Below, in pieces: positions 1 through 9,825 of a DNA stretch of 25,770 nucleotides; within the stretch, counting starts at the first letter, position 1, and the number at the start of each line of letters is the position of its first letter. The translations under genes and the position numbers were made by a program. A model generated the notes under the pieces. That model worked only from the letters and a program-made list of their open reading frames with translations, had not been told where the DNA came from and did not search any database. This DNA comes from Nemertoderma westbladi (taxonomy: Eukaryota; Xenacoelomorpha; Nemertodermatida; Nemertodermatidae). The DNA lies in the NCBI GenBank assembly GCA_032718475.1, contig JAUCBJ010004235.1:1-25770 (forward strand). The letters are read 5' to 3'.

Positions 1-3000
1 CGTGTTGGGGACAGGGCAGGTTCCATGGTTCCGGGGATTGTGGCCGTGTTGGGGACAGGGCAGGGTCCATGGTTCCGGGGATGGTGGCCGTGTTGGGGAC
101 CTGGCGGGGCCTATGGTTCCGGGGATGGTGGCCGTGTTGTGAACAGGGCTAGATCTATGGTTCCGGGGATGGTGGCCGTGTTGGGGACAGGGCAGGGTCT
201 ATGGTTCCGGGGATGATGGCCGTGTTGGGGACAGGGCAGGGTCGATGGTTCCGGGGATGGTGGCCGTGTTGGGGACAGGGCAGGGTCTATGGTTCCGGGG
301 ATGGTAGCCATGTTGGGGACAGGGAGGGTCTATGGTTCCGGGGATGGTGGCCGTGTTGGGGACAGGGCAGGGTCTGTGGTTCCGGGGATGATGGCCGTGT
401 TGGGGACAGGGCAGGGTCGATGGTTCCGGGGATGATGGCCGTGTTGGGGACAGGGCAGGGTCTATGGTTCCGGGGATGGTGGCCGTGTTGGGGACAGGAC
501 AGGGTCTATGGTTCCGGGGATCGTGGCCGTGTTGGGGACAGGGCAGGACATATGGTTCCGGTGATGGCGCCATGTTGGGGACAGGGCAGGGTCTATGGTT
601 CCGGGGATGGTGGCCGTGTTGGGGACAGGGCAGGGTCCATGGTTCCGGGGATGGTGGCCGTGTTGGGGACAGGGCAGGGTCCATGGTTCCGGGGATGGTG
701 GCCGTGTTGGGGACATGGCGGGGCCTATGGTTCCGGGGATGGTGGCCGTGTTGGGGACACGGCAGGGTAGGGTCTATGGTTCCGGGGATGGTGGCCGTGT
801 TGGGGACAGGGCAGGGTCTATGGTTCCGGGGATGGTGGCCGTGTTGGGGACAGGGCAGGGTCCATGGTTCCGGGGATTGTGGCCGTGTTGGGGACAGGGC
901 AGGGTCCATGGTTCCGGGGATGGTGGCCGTGTTGGGGACATGGCGGGGCCTATGGTTCCGGGGATGGTGGCCGTGTTGTGAACAGGGCTAGGTCTATGGT
1001 TCCGGGGATGGTGGCCGTGTTGGGGACAGGGCAGGGTCCATGGTTCCGGGGATTGTGGCCGTGTTGGGGACAGGGCAGGGTCCATGGTTCCGGGGATGGT
1101 GGCCGTCTTGGGGACATGGCGGGGCCTATGGTTCCGGGGATGGTGGCCGTGTTGTGAACAGGGCTAGGTCTATGGTTCCGGGGATGGTGGCCGTGTTGGG
1201 GACATGGCAGGGTCTATGGTTCCGGGGATGGTGGCCGTGTTGGGGACAGGGCAGGGTCTATGGTTCCGGGGATGATGGCCGTGTTGGGGACAGGGCAGGG
1301 TCGATGGTTCCGGGGATGGTGGCCGTGTTGGGGACAGGGCAGGGTAGGGTCTATGGTTCCGGGGATGGTGGCCGTGTTGGGGACAGGGCAGGGTCTATGG
1401 TTCCGGGGATGATGGCCGTGTTGGGGACAGGGCAGGGTCGATGGTTCCGGGGATGGTGGCCGTGTTGGGGACAGGGCAGGGTCTATGGTTCCGGGGATGG
1501 TAGCCATGTTGGGGACAGGGCAGGGTCTATGGTTCCGGGGATGGTGGCCGTGTTGGGGACAGGGCAGGGTCTATGGTTCCGGGGATGATGGCCGTGTTGG
1601 GGACAGGGCAGGGTCGATGGTTCCGGGGATGATGGCCGTGTTGGGGACAGGGCAGGGTCTATGGTTCCGGGGATGGTGGCCGTGTTGGGGACAGGACAGG
1701 GTCTATGGTTCCGGGGATCGTGGCCGTGTTGGGGACAGGGCGGGACATATGGTTCCGGTGATGGTGGCCATGTTGGGGACAGGGCAGGGTCTATGGTTCC
1801 GGGGATGGTGGCCGTGTTGGGGACAGGGCAGGGTCCATGGTTCCGGGGATGGTGGCCGTGTTGGGGACAGGGCAGGGTCCATGGTTCCGGGGATTGTGGC
1901 CGTGTTGGGGACAGGGCAGGGTCCATGGTTCCGGGGATGGTGGCCGTGTTGGGGACATGGCGGGGCCTATGGTTCCGGGGATGGTGGCCGTGTTGTGAAC
2001 AGGGCTAGGTCTATGGTTCCGGGGATGGTGGCCGTGTTGGGGACAGGGCAGGGTCCATGGTTCCGGGGATTGTGGCCGTGTTGGGGACAGGGCAGGGTCC
2101 ATGGTTCCGGGGATGGTGGCCGTGTTGGGGACATGGCGGGGCCTATGGTTCCGGGGATGGTGGCCGTGTTGTGAACAGGGCTAGGTCTATGGTTCCGGGG
2201 ATGGTGGCCGTGTTGGGGACAGGGCAGGGCAGGGTCCATGGTTCCGGGGATGGTGGCCGTGTTGGGGACATGGCGGGGCCTATGGTTCCGGGGATGGTGG
2301 CCGTGTTGTGAACAGGGCTAGGTCTATGGTTCCGGGGATGGTGGCCGTGTTGGGGACAGGGCAGGGTCTATGGTTCCGGGTATGGTGGCCGTGTTGGGGA
2401 CAGGGTAGGGTCTATGGTTCCGGGGATGGTGGCCGTGTTGTGAAGAGGGCAGGGTCTATGGTTCCGGGGATGGTGGCCGTGAGGGTCCATGGTTCCGGGG
2501 ATGGTAGCCATGTTGGGGACAGGGCAGGGTCTGTGGTTCCGGGGATGGTGGCCGTGTTGGGGACAGGGCAGGGTCTATGGTTCCGGGGATGATGGCCGTG
2601 TTGGGGACAGGGCAGGGTCGATGGTTCCGGGGATGATGGCCGTGTTGGGGACAGGGCAGGGTCTATGGTTCCGGGGATGGTGGCCGTGTTGGGGACAGGA
2701 CAGGGTCTATGGTTCCGGGGATCGTGGCCGTGTTGGGGACAGGGCAGGACATATGGTTCCGGTGATGGTGGCCATGTTGGGGACAGGGCAGGGTCTATGG
2801 TTCCGGGGATGGTGGCCGTGTTGGGGACAGGGCAGGGTCCATGGTTCCGGGGATGGTGGCCGTGTTGGGGACAGGGCAGGGTCCATGGTTCCGGGGATTG
2901 TGGCCGTGTTGGGGACAGGGCAGGGTCCATGGTTCCGGGGATGGTGGCCGTGTTGGGGACATGGCGGGGCCTATGGTTCCGGGGATGGTGGCCGTGTTGT

Positions 3001-3300
3001 GAACAGGGCTAGGTCTATGGTTCCGGGGATGGTGGCCGTGTTGGGGACAGGGCAGGGTCCATGGTTCCGGGGATTGTGGCCGTGTTGGGGACAGGGCAGG
3101 GTCTATGGTTCCGGGGATGGTGGCCATGTTGGGGACAGGGCAGGGTCCATGGTTCCGGGGATTGTGGCCGTGTTGGGGACAGGGCAGGGTCCATGGTTCC
3201 GGGGATGGTGGCCGTGTTGGGGACATGGCGGGGCCTATGGTTCCGGGGATGGTGGCCGTGTTGTGAACAGGGCTAGGTCTATGGTTCCGGGGATGGTGGC
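1..3300. repeat. Higher-order repeat, copy 1 (3,300 bp)
   Basis: The pattern of variant 44-bp units in this block recurs exactly 3,300 bp to the right. Line-by-line comparison of 1-3102 with 3301-6402 showed two differences (c at 101 against a at 3401; t at 1205 against g at 4505). The first break in the match is at 3103 against 6403. The period equals the length of 75 basic units, although short units inside mean the true unit count may differ. The left edge is not seen, so the block could be part of a longer run of 3.3-kb repeats. Confidence 0.9.
1485..2098. repeat. Sub-duplication inside the array, partner at 2489-3102
   Basis: About 614 bp that recur 1,004 bp further on with only scattered substitutions (for example TCTATGG at about 1528 against TCTGTGG at about 2532). 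Each higher-order copy therefore itself contains an older, more diverged duplication. The same pair occurs in copy 2 at about 4785 and 5789. Confidence 0.7.
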
Positions 3301-6300
3301 CGTGTTGGGGACAGGGCAGGTTCCATGGTTCCGGGGATTGTGGCCGTGTTGGGGACAGGGCAGGGTCCATGGTTCCGGGGATGGTGGCCGTGTTGGGGAC
3401 ATGGCGGGGCCTATGGTTCCGGGGATGGTGGCCGTGTTGTGAACAGGGCTAGATCTATGGTTCCGGGGATGGTGGCCGTGTTGGGGACAGGGCAGGGTCT
3501 ATGGTTCCGGGGATGATGGCCGTGTTGGGGACAGGGCAGGGTCGATGGTTCCGGGGATGGTGGCCGTGTTGGGGACAGGGCAGGGTCTATGGTTCCGGGG
3601 ATGGTAGCCATGTTGGGGACAGGGAGGGTCTATGGTTCCGGGGATGGTGGCCGTGTTGGGGACAGGGCAGGGTCTGTGGTTCCGGGGATGATGGCCGTGT
3701 TGGGGACAGGGCAGGGTCGATGGTTCCGGGGATGATGGCCGTGTTGGGGACAGGGCAGGGTCTATGGTTCCGGGGATGGTGGCCGTGTTGGGGACAGGAC
3801 AGGGTCTATGGTTCCGGGGATCGTGGCCGTGTTGGGGACAGGGCAGGACATATGGTTCCGGTGATGGCGCCATGTTGGGGACAGGGCAGGGTCTATGGTT
3901 CCGGGGATGGTGGCCGTGTTGGGGACAGGGCAGGGTCCATGGTTCCGGGGATGGTGGCCGTGTTGGGGACAGGGCAGGGTCCATGGTTCCGGGGATGGTG
4001 GCCGTGTTGGGGACATGGCGGGGCCTATGGTTCCGGGGATGGTGGCCGTGTTGGGGACACGGCAGGGTAGGGTCTATGGTTCCGGGGATGGTGGCCGTGT
4101 TGGGGACAGGGCAGGGTCTATGGTTCCGGGGATGGTGGCCGTGTTGGGGACAGGGCAGGGTCCATGGTTCCGGGGATTGTGGCCGTGTTGGGGACAGGGC
4201 AGGGTCCATGGTTCCGGGGATGGTGGCCGTGTTGGGGACATGGCGGGGCCTATGGTTCCGGGGATGGTGGCCGTGTTGTGAACAGGGCTAGGTCTATGGT
4301 TCCGGGGATGGTGGCCGTGTTGGGGACAGGGCAGGGTCCATGGTTCCGGGGATTGTGGCCGTGTTGGGGACAGGGCAGGGTCCATGGTTCCGGGGATGGT
4401 GGCCGTCTTGGGGACATGGCGGGGCCTATGGTTCCGGGGATGGTGGCCGTGTTGTGAACAGGGCTAGGTCTATGGTTCCGGGGATGGTGGCCGTGTTGGG
4501 GACAGGGCAGGGTCTATGGTTCCGGGGATGGTGGCCGTGTTGGGGACAGGGCAGGGTCTATGGTTCCGGGGATGATGGCCGTGTTGGGGACAGGGCAGGG
4601 TCGATGGTTCCGGGGATGGTGGCCGTGTTGGGGACAGGGCAGGGTAGGGTCTATGGTTCCGGGGATGGTGGCCGTGTTGGGGACAGGGCAGGGTCTATGG
4701 TTCCGGGGATGATGGCCGTGTTGGGGACAGGGCAGGGTCGATGGTTCCGGGGATGGTGGCCGTGTTGGGGACAGGGCAGGGTCTATGGTTCCGGGGATGG
4801 TAGCCATGTTGGGGACAGGGCAGGGTCTATGGTTCCGGGGATGGTGGCCGTGTTGGGGACAGGGCAGGGTCTATGGTTCCGGGGATGATGGCCGTGTTGG
4901 GGACAGGGCAGGGTCGATGGTTCCGGGGATGATGGCCGTGTTGGGGACAGGGCAGGGTCTATGGTTCCGGGGATGGTGGCCGTGTTGGGGACAGGACAGG
5001 GTCTATGGTTCCGGGGATCGTGGCCGTGTTGGGGACAGGGCGGGACATATGGTTCCGGTGATGGTGGCCATGTTGGGGACAGGGCAGGGTCTATGGTTCC
5101 GGGGATGGTGGCCGTGTTGGGGACAGGGCAGGGTCCATGGTTCCGGGGATGGTGGCCGTGTTGGGGACAGGGCAGGGTCCATGGTTCCGGGGATTGTGGC
5201 CGTGTTGGGGACAGGGCAGGGTCCATGGTTCCGGGGATGGTGGCCGTGTTGGGGACATGGCGGGGCCTATGGTTCCGGGGATGGTGGCCGTGTTGTGAAC
5301 AGGGCTAGGTCTATGGTTCCGGGGATGGTGGCCGTGTTGGGGACAGGGCAGGGTCCATGGTTCCGGGGATTGTGGCCGTGTTGGGGACAGGGCAGGGTCC
5401 ATGGTTCCGGGGATGGTGGCCGTGTTGGGGACATGGCGGGGCCTATGGTTCCGGGGATGGTGGCCGTGTTGTGAACAGGGCTAGGTCTATGGTTCCGGGG
5501 ATGGTGGCCGTGTTGGGGACAGGGCAGGGCAGGGTCCATGGTTCCGGGGATGGTGGCCGTGTTGGGGACATGGCGGGGCCTATGGTTCCGGGGATGGTGG
5601 CCGTGTTGTGAACAGGGCTAGGTCTATGGTTCCGGGGATGGTGGCCGTGTTGGGGACAGGGCAGGGTCTATGGTTCCGGGTATGGTGGCCGTGTTGGGGA
5701 CAGGGTAGGGTCTATGGTTCCGGGGATGGTGGCCGTGTTGTGAAGAGGGCAGGGTCTATGGTTCCGGGGATGGTGGCCGTGAGGGTCCATGGTTCCGGGG
5801 ATGGTAGCCATGTTGGGGACAGGGCAGGGTCTGTGGTTCCGGGGATGGTGGCCGTGTTGGGGACAGGGCAGGGTCTATGGTTCCGGGGATGATGGCCGTG
5901 TTGGGGACAGGGCAGGGTCGATGGTTCCGGGGATGATGGCCGTGTTGGGGACAGGGCAGGGTCTATGGTTCCGGGGATGGTGGCCGTGTTGGGGACAGGA
6001 CAGGGTCTATGGTTCCGGGGATCGTGGCCGTGTTGGGGACAGGGCAGGACATATGGTTCCGGTGATGGTGGCCATGTTGGGGACAGGGCAGGGTCTATGG
6101 TTCCGGGGATGGTGGCCGTGTTGGGGACAGGGCAGGGTCCATGGTTCCGGGGATGGTGGCCGTGTTGGGGACAGGGCAGGGTCCATGGTTCCGGGGATTG
6201 TGGCCGTGTTGGGGACAGGGCAGGGTCCATGGTTCCGGGGATGGTGGCCGTGTTGGGGACATGGCGGGGCCTATGGTTCCGGGGATGGTGGCCGTGTTGT

Positions 6301-6402
6301 GAACAGGGCTAGGTCTATGGTTCCGGGGATGGTGGCCGTGTTGGGGACAGGGCAGGGTCCATGGTTCCGGGGATTGTGGCCGTGTTGGGGACAGGGCAGG
6401 GT
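3301..6402. repeat. Higher-order repeat, copy 2 (matches 1-3102)
   Basis: Near-identical to 1-3102, including rare private variants such as the GTGATGGCGCC unit (562 and 3862), the CCGTCTTGG unit (1105 and 4405) and the 16-base deletion unit near 2479 and 5779. The match stops at 6403, where copy 1 has a t and then a different order of variant units. Such identity means a very recent duplication, ongoing homogenisation, or an assembly duplication. The sequence alone cannot decide between these. Confidence 0.9.
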
Positions 6403-7091
6403 CCATGGTTCCGGGGATGGTGGCCGTGTTGGGGACATGGCGGGGCCTATGGTTCCGGGGATGGTGGCCGTGTTGTGAACAGGGCTAGGTCTATGGTTCC
6501 GGGGATGGTGGCCGTGTTGGGGACAGGGCAGGGTCTATGGTTCCGGGGATGGTGGCCGTGTTGGGGACAGGGTAGGGTCTATGGTTCCGGGGATGGTGGC
6601 CGTGTTGTGAACAGGGCAGGGTCTATGGTTCCGGGGATGGTGGCCGTGAGGGTCCATGGTTCCGGGGATGGTAGCCATGTTGGGGACAGGGCAGGGTCTG
6701 TGGTTCCGGGGATGGTGGCCGTGTTGGGGACAGGGCAGGGTCTATGGTTCCGGGGATGGTAGCCATGTTGGGGACAGGGCAGGATCTATGGTTCCGGGGA
6801 TGGTGGCCGTGTTGGGGACAGGGCAGGGTCTATGGTTCCGGGGATGGTAGCCATGTTGGGGACAGGGCAGGGTCTATGGTTCCGGGGATGGTGGCCGTGT
6901 TGGGGACAGGGCCGGGTCTATGGTTCCGGGGATGGTGGCCGTGCTGCGAACAGGGCTAGGTCTATGGTTCCGGAGATGGTGGCCGTGAGGGTCCATGGTT
7001 CCGGGGATGGTGGCCGTGTTGGGGACAGGGCAGGGTCTATGGTTCATGGGGATGGTGGCCGTGTTGGGGACAGGACAGGGTCTATGGTTCC

Positions 7092-7703
7092 CCCTTGTTA
7101 CCCCTTATTTGATTGTTTCTTAACAATTTTTTCGCGCACCAACCCTATTGTGTATATGTGACGACAATAAACATCAATCAATCACCAATGCAATAGTTTA
7201 CCTTGTTGCGATGTAACCATGTTGTTGAGGAAAGAAGCATGGAATTGATAAGTGATCCGCATAATTTATTTTTATATAATTTTTTGGTGATATTAGCTAG
7301 ATAATGTAGAATATAAAACAATTGGTTCAGATTAGTTGCGAATTAGTTTTGGGTTCCCTACTCTTTTTCGTTAGATTGACTGCACTAGTAAACTGGTAAC
7401 CCAAACCCAAATTCTGAAATTTGGAGAAAGGGGACGGGCTAGGCATACGCAATGACACATACCCCATCTCCGTGAATTAATATCTCGTCCCTTAGTTTAT
7501 TAAAGAAAAGTACCAGGTTACAGTGACCATGACCTATACTAAAATATATCTTTAGTGGGTCATGTAGTGACACTTTATTTTACACAAAACAATAAACGGA
7601 AGTCAATAGAACAATTATTTACAGGTCAATTATGGTCGCAATCAGAATATATTTTTATACTTATATTTTTATACTTTAATCTCAGAACCTGCATAATCTT
7701 ATA
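7092..7703. other. AT-rich spacer, no gene seen
   Basis: Flank of the minisatellite with no coding signal. It holds a possible LINE 3' tail (listed separately). Around 7505-7610 there is a weak, decayed match to the dispersed family of this window, with CCAGGTTACAG and then ACAAAACAATAAACGG about 70 bp later. Confidence 0.5.
7140..7186 (+). mobile_element. Possible 3' tail of a CR1/L2-type LINE
   Basis: The stretch GTGTATATGTGACGACAATAA followed by ACATCAATCAATCA resembles the ends of CR1/L2-type non-LTR retrotransposons. In those elements a TGTGACAATAAA-like end is followed by a few copies of a short repeat rather than poly(A). There is no coding sequence upstream: the minisatellite begins within about 50 bp. 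It would therefore be a severely 5'-truncated copy. The call rests on my memory of such tails, so confidence is low. Confidence 0.35.
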
Positions 7704-7990
7704 ACACATGTTAACTTTCGTTTATTGTTTTGGTTCCCCCAACACGCCTCTGTAACCTGCTCCTTTACTAACCTGCTTTGTGATTTACAAAACAAAGAAG
7801 AGGTAAAGTAGCTTTAGGTCCCAGAGAGCGTTAGGTCCCAAAGAGCGATAGGTCCCAAAGAGCGATAGGTCCCAAAGAGCGATAGGTCCCATTGCCATTT
7901 AAAGTTAGTAAGTAGTAAATTAGTTAGTAAAGGAGCAGGTTACAGAGGCGTGTGGGGGGAACCGAAACAATAAACGAAAGTTGACACATG
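7704..7990. mobile_element. Foldback (MITE-like) element with 68-bp inverted arms
   Basis: The left arm (7704-7771) and right arm (about 7923-7990) are inverted copies with only a few mismatches. Both contain, in right-arm orientation, GTAAAGGAGCAGGTTACAG, AGGCGTGT, and ACAATAAACGAAAGTT followed by ACATGTG. The centre is about 150 bp and holds a 17-bp tandem repeat. No transposase is present, so it would be a non-autonomous element or a head-to-head pair of the dispersed family listed at 15647, 16431 and 21171. No clear target-site duplication was found. Confidence 0.75.
7814..7891 (+). repeat. 17-bp tandem repeat, 4.6 copies
   Basis: Units of ATAGGTCCCAAAGAGCG. The first two begin with TT and the first has CAGAGAG in place of CAAAGAG. 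The last copy is cut after 10 bases. The array sits between the two arms of the foldback element. Confidence 0.9.
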
Positions 7991-8836
7991 TGTTTTGTAC
8001 AGGTCTTATTGTTTTGTACTCACCCCGGACCTGCCTTCACATCACTGCGTTTCAGACTTCAGACAACTGGAAACGCCCCAATCAACCCAACAGACATGTT
8101 GTTACTCGATGCCCCTTTCACGGGTTTCACTTTAAAATCTGTCTCAATCCGATGCCTTTTCATCCGCTCTCAGACAGGCTGCCTTTGCCGTGTCTGCAAC
8201 CTCTCTTTCTCCGATATGATAGATACCACTGTCTCCATTGCTCGCATTGCCCACCCACCCTTGTCTGTTTTCGCATCCACTTACAGTTAGTAAGTCTACA
8301 ACCTTTATGACTCTCGTAATAATATAGACAGACATTCATATTCGTTATATTCATTTTTATATTTCTGGCTTAATATACGCCGTTCTGTTACCCCGACTGG
8401 GGTGTATGGTATTGTAAAAAAAATTACAATTATTTGCATATCATATTGAAATTTAAATGCAGTACAGTCAAAGCATCGACTAGTACAGTTTAAGTAAAGT
8501 AGAATGCCATCAGATTATCAGAAATCTAGGTATCTCGCAAGTAAACGGCTATTGTGATAAAATAAGGAAATCAATGGTGGACTTTGGCAAGTCCTGTTCT
8601 GTTCCTGTACGAACTAACGTCAATCAATATGTTGCAACATGTTGTGACATAGGGCAATTTCACTGCAAAGCTCTTCTATTATTAGAATTTCTTAGAACTC
8701 TGATGTATTACTTAGAAGGCCGCCGAACGCTAACTGTAAAACCAATATGCGATGGGTGGTAGCAAATGTTCCAAATAAGAGAGCCAACCCAGTTTGGTTC
8801 CAGCTTGTATCAAACATGAACCATACAGGCCAGCAG
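7991..8836. other. Intergenic, no gene supported
   Basis: Open frames of about 100 codons on the plus strand at 7981-8310 overlap each other in two frames. They start inside the foldback element and have no recognisable domain. A minus-strand frame at 8144-8335 is equally anonymous. The part from about 8020 to 8290 is richer in C than its surroundings and could be a decayed repeat or an unrecognised exon. I cannot support either. Confidence 0.4.
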
Positions 8837-9273
8837 ATTGGCTAATAGGACAGGGCAGCGTGGGCAGTGGCCTGGAGTATCCCAGGCAACTGCATTGACG
8901 TAATTGCTGTTACGTTCGCCATTGGACAGTTGATGACAGTCAGCTGTGTTCTTTCTGGCCTCTTGTAAATAAAGGCAACTGACAAAGCCGTTATACTCAT
9001 TGTCGGATCATGTCGTAACACTAATTCTTTGTCAGTGGTTTTTATGTTTCTGTGGTTGTCACCGGAGCGTCTGTTTGCGAGAGAATTCGACTGTATTGGA
9101 CGTAAACCTTAAGTGTAATTGTCGACATCACTGCTAGGGTTTTCAGAACGCTTGGGACGACCGTCAGACGTATTTCTATCGACAAAAAATCCGCAATTTG
9201 GTGCTATAAATTAACTGGCTGATTCCAGCTCTGCCATTTTACAAAAAAAAACTATTAAACAAAAATTAAAAGT
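8837..9273 (+). promoter_or_regulatory. Putative promoter and 5' UTR of the BTG-like gene
   Basis: The 440 bp before the BTG start codon hold several promoter-like words: inverted CCAAT boxes (ATTGG) at 8837-8841, 8921-8925 and 9095-9099, a CRE-like TGACGTAA at 8896-8903, and a TATA-like TATAAATT at 9205-9212. If that TATA box is used, transcription would begin near 9235 and the 5' UTR would be about 40 nt. A second TATA-like word (TAAATAAAGG, about 8967) would give a longer leader. CCAAT and CRE-type sites are compatible with an early-response gene such as BTG, but single short words occur by chance. Confidence 0.35.
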
Positions 9274-9825
9274 ATGAAGAAGGAAGTGTTAGCTGCATCA
9301 GTTTTTGTTATAAAGCTGTTAAGAACTCACAGCAATCTGTCAAAGGAAGGACTAGAATTATTTTGTTCTAGTTTGTCAATCGTTTTATTAGATCATTATA
9401 AAGATCATTGGTTCACCGAAAACCCGAATCGTGGCAGCGGGTTCCGTTGTCTGCGTAACAACCACAGCGTAGATCCCCTGTTACTGAAGGCCGGGCGTGC
9501 GTGCGGTCTCTCGCGGGAGCAACTATCGTCGTGGTTACCGGACGAGTTGACGGTGTGGGTTGACCCCGGGAGTGTTAGCTACCGGATCGGGGAGCACGGC
9601 TCGATCTGCGTGGTGGTCGGATCGCCGCCGGAGCGGAATCCGAGTCCGCAAGGAAGGTCGCAACGCTACGGTAGAAACTCGCCACCGACGGTGACCGATT
9701 ACTCACCGGAGAAACTCTACTACCCCGTCTACGATGCCGCTATCCGGAGCTGCAATAACCAGGTACTGTTTACTGAACGCGCAAAGAACGTCCCTTCCCC
9801 GATGACGGCGTACGTGTCCAGTTAG
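9274..9825 (+). CDS. BTG1/BTG2-type antiproliferative (APRO) protein
   Basis: A 183-residue protein with the full APRO domain at about residues 1-115. Box A (about 42-63) includes HYKDHWF and RGSGFRCLRNN. Box B (about 84-111) includes LPDELTVWVDP and SYRIGEHGSI. BTG proteins bind the CAF1 deadenylase (CNOT7/8) of CCR4-NOT and promote mRNA deadenylation and growth arrest. W95 and D97 match the box B residues needed for CAF1 binding in human BTG2 (W103, D105); human Y65 is F57 here. The C-terminus (about 159-183, with CNNQVLF and SPMTAYVSS) resembles the end of BTG1/BTG2, including the box C area linked to PRMT1 binding. That favours the BTG1/2 branch over TOB or BTG3/4. The ATG has A at -3 and an in-frame TAA at 9256-9258, so the start is well set. 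The frame is unbroken, whereas vertebrate BTG1/2 genes have an intron. The linker at 117-158 is longer than in human BTG2 (158 residues in total). Confidence 0.93.
   Translation: MKKEVLAASVFVIKLLRTHSNLSKEGLELFCSSLSIVLLDHYKDHWFTENPNRGSGFRCLRNNHSVDPLLLKAGRACGLSREQLSSWLPDELTVWVDPGSVSYRIGEHGSICVVVGSPPERNPSPQGRSQRYGRNSPPTVTDYSPEKLYYPVYDAAIRSCNNQVLFTERAKNVPSPMTAYVSS

Larger units (their letters stand above)
1..7091. repeat. G-rich minisatellite array, 44-bp unit, about 160 units
   Basis: Tandem array that runs off the left edge of the window and ends at about 7091, where the sequence changes to AT-rich DNA. Each unit carries in order ATGGTTCCGGGGATGGTGG, CCGTGTTGGGGACA and GGGCAGGGTCT, 44 bp in all. 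Recurrent variants exist: a unit with CATGGCGGGGCC, a unit with TTGTGAACAGGGCTAGG, a unit with CAGGACATATGG, and units shortened by about 2 or 16 bases. Because 44 is not a multiple of 3, each frame reads through a 132-bp (44-residue) cycle. Long open frames therefore appear on both strands, but they show no protein-like character and are broken only where a variant unit supplies a stop. The last units (about 6940-7091) carry extra private substitutions, as expected at an array edge. I treat the array as non-coding satellite DNA. Confidence 0.97.

Noticed and set aside
1-7091. Many long open frames on both strands (up to 317 codons)
   Set aside because: They are translations of the 44-bp repeat in shifting frames. 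All have the same 44-residue cycle, end where variant units supply stops, and have no domain.
7981-8310. Two overlapping 100-codon frames after the foldback element
   Set aside because: They overlap in different frames, start inside a repeat and show no recognisable protein features.
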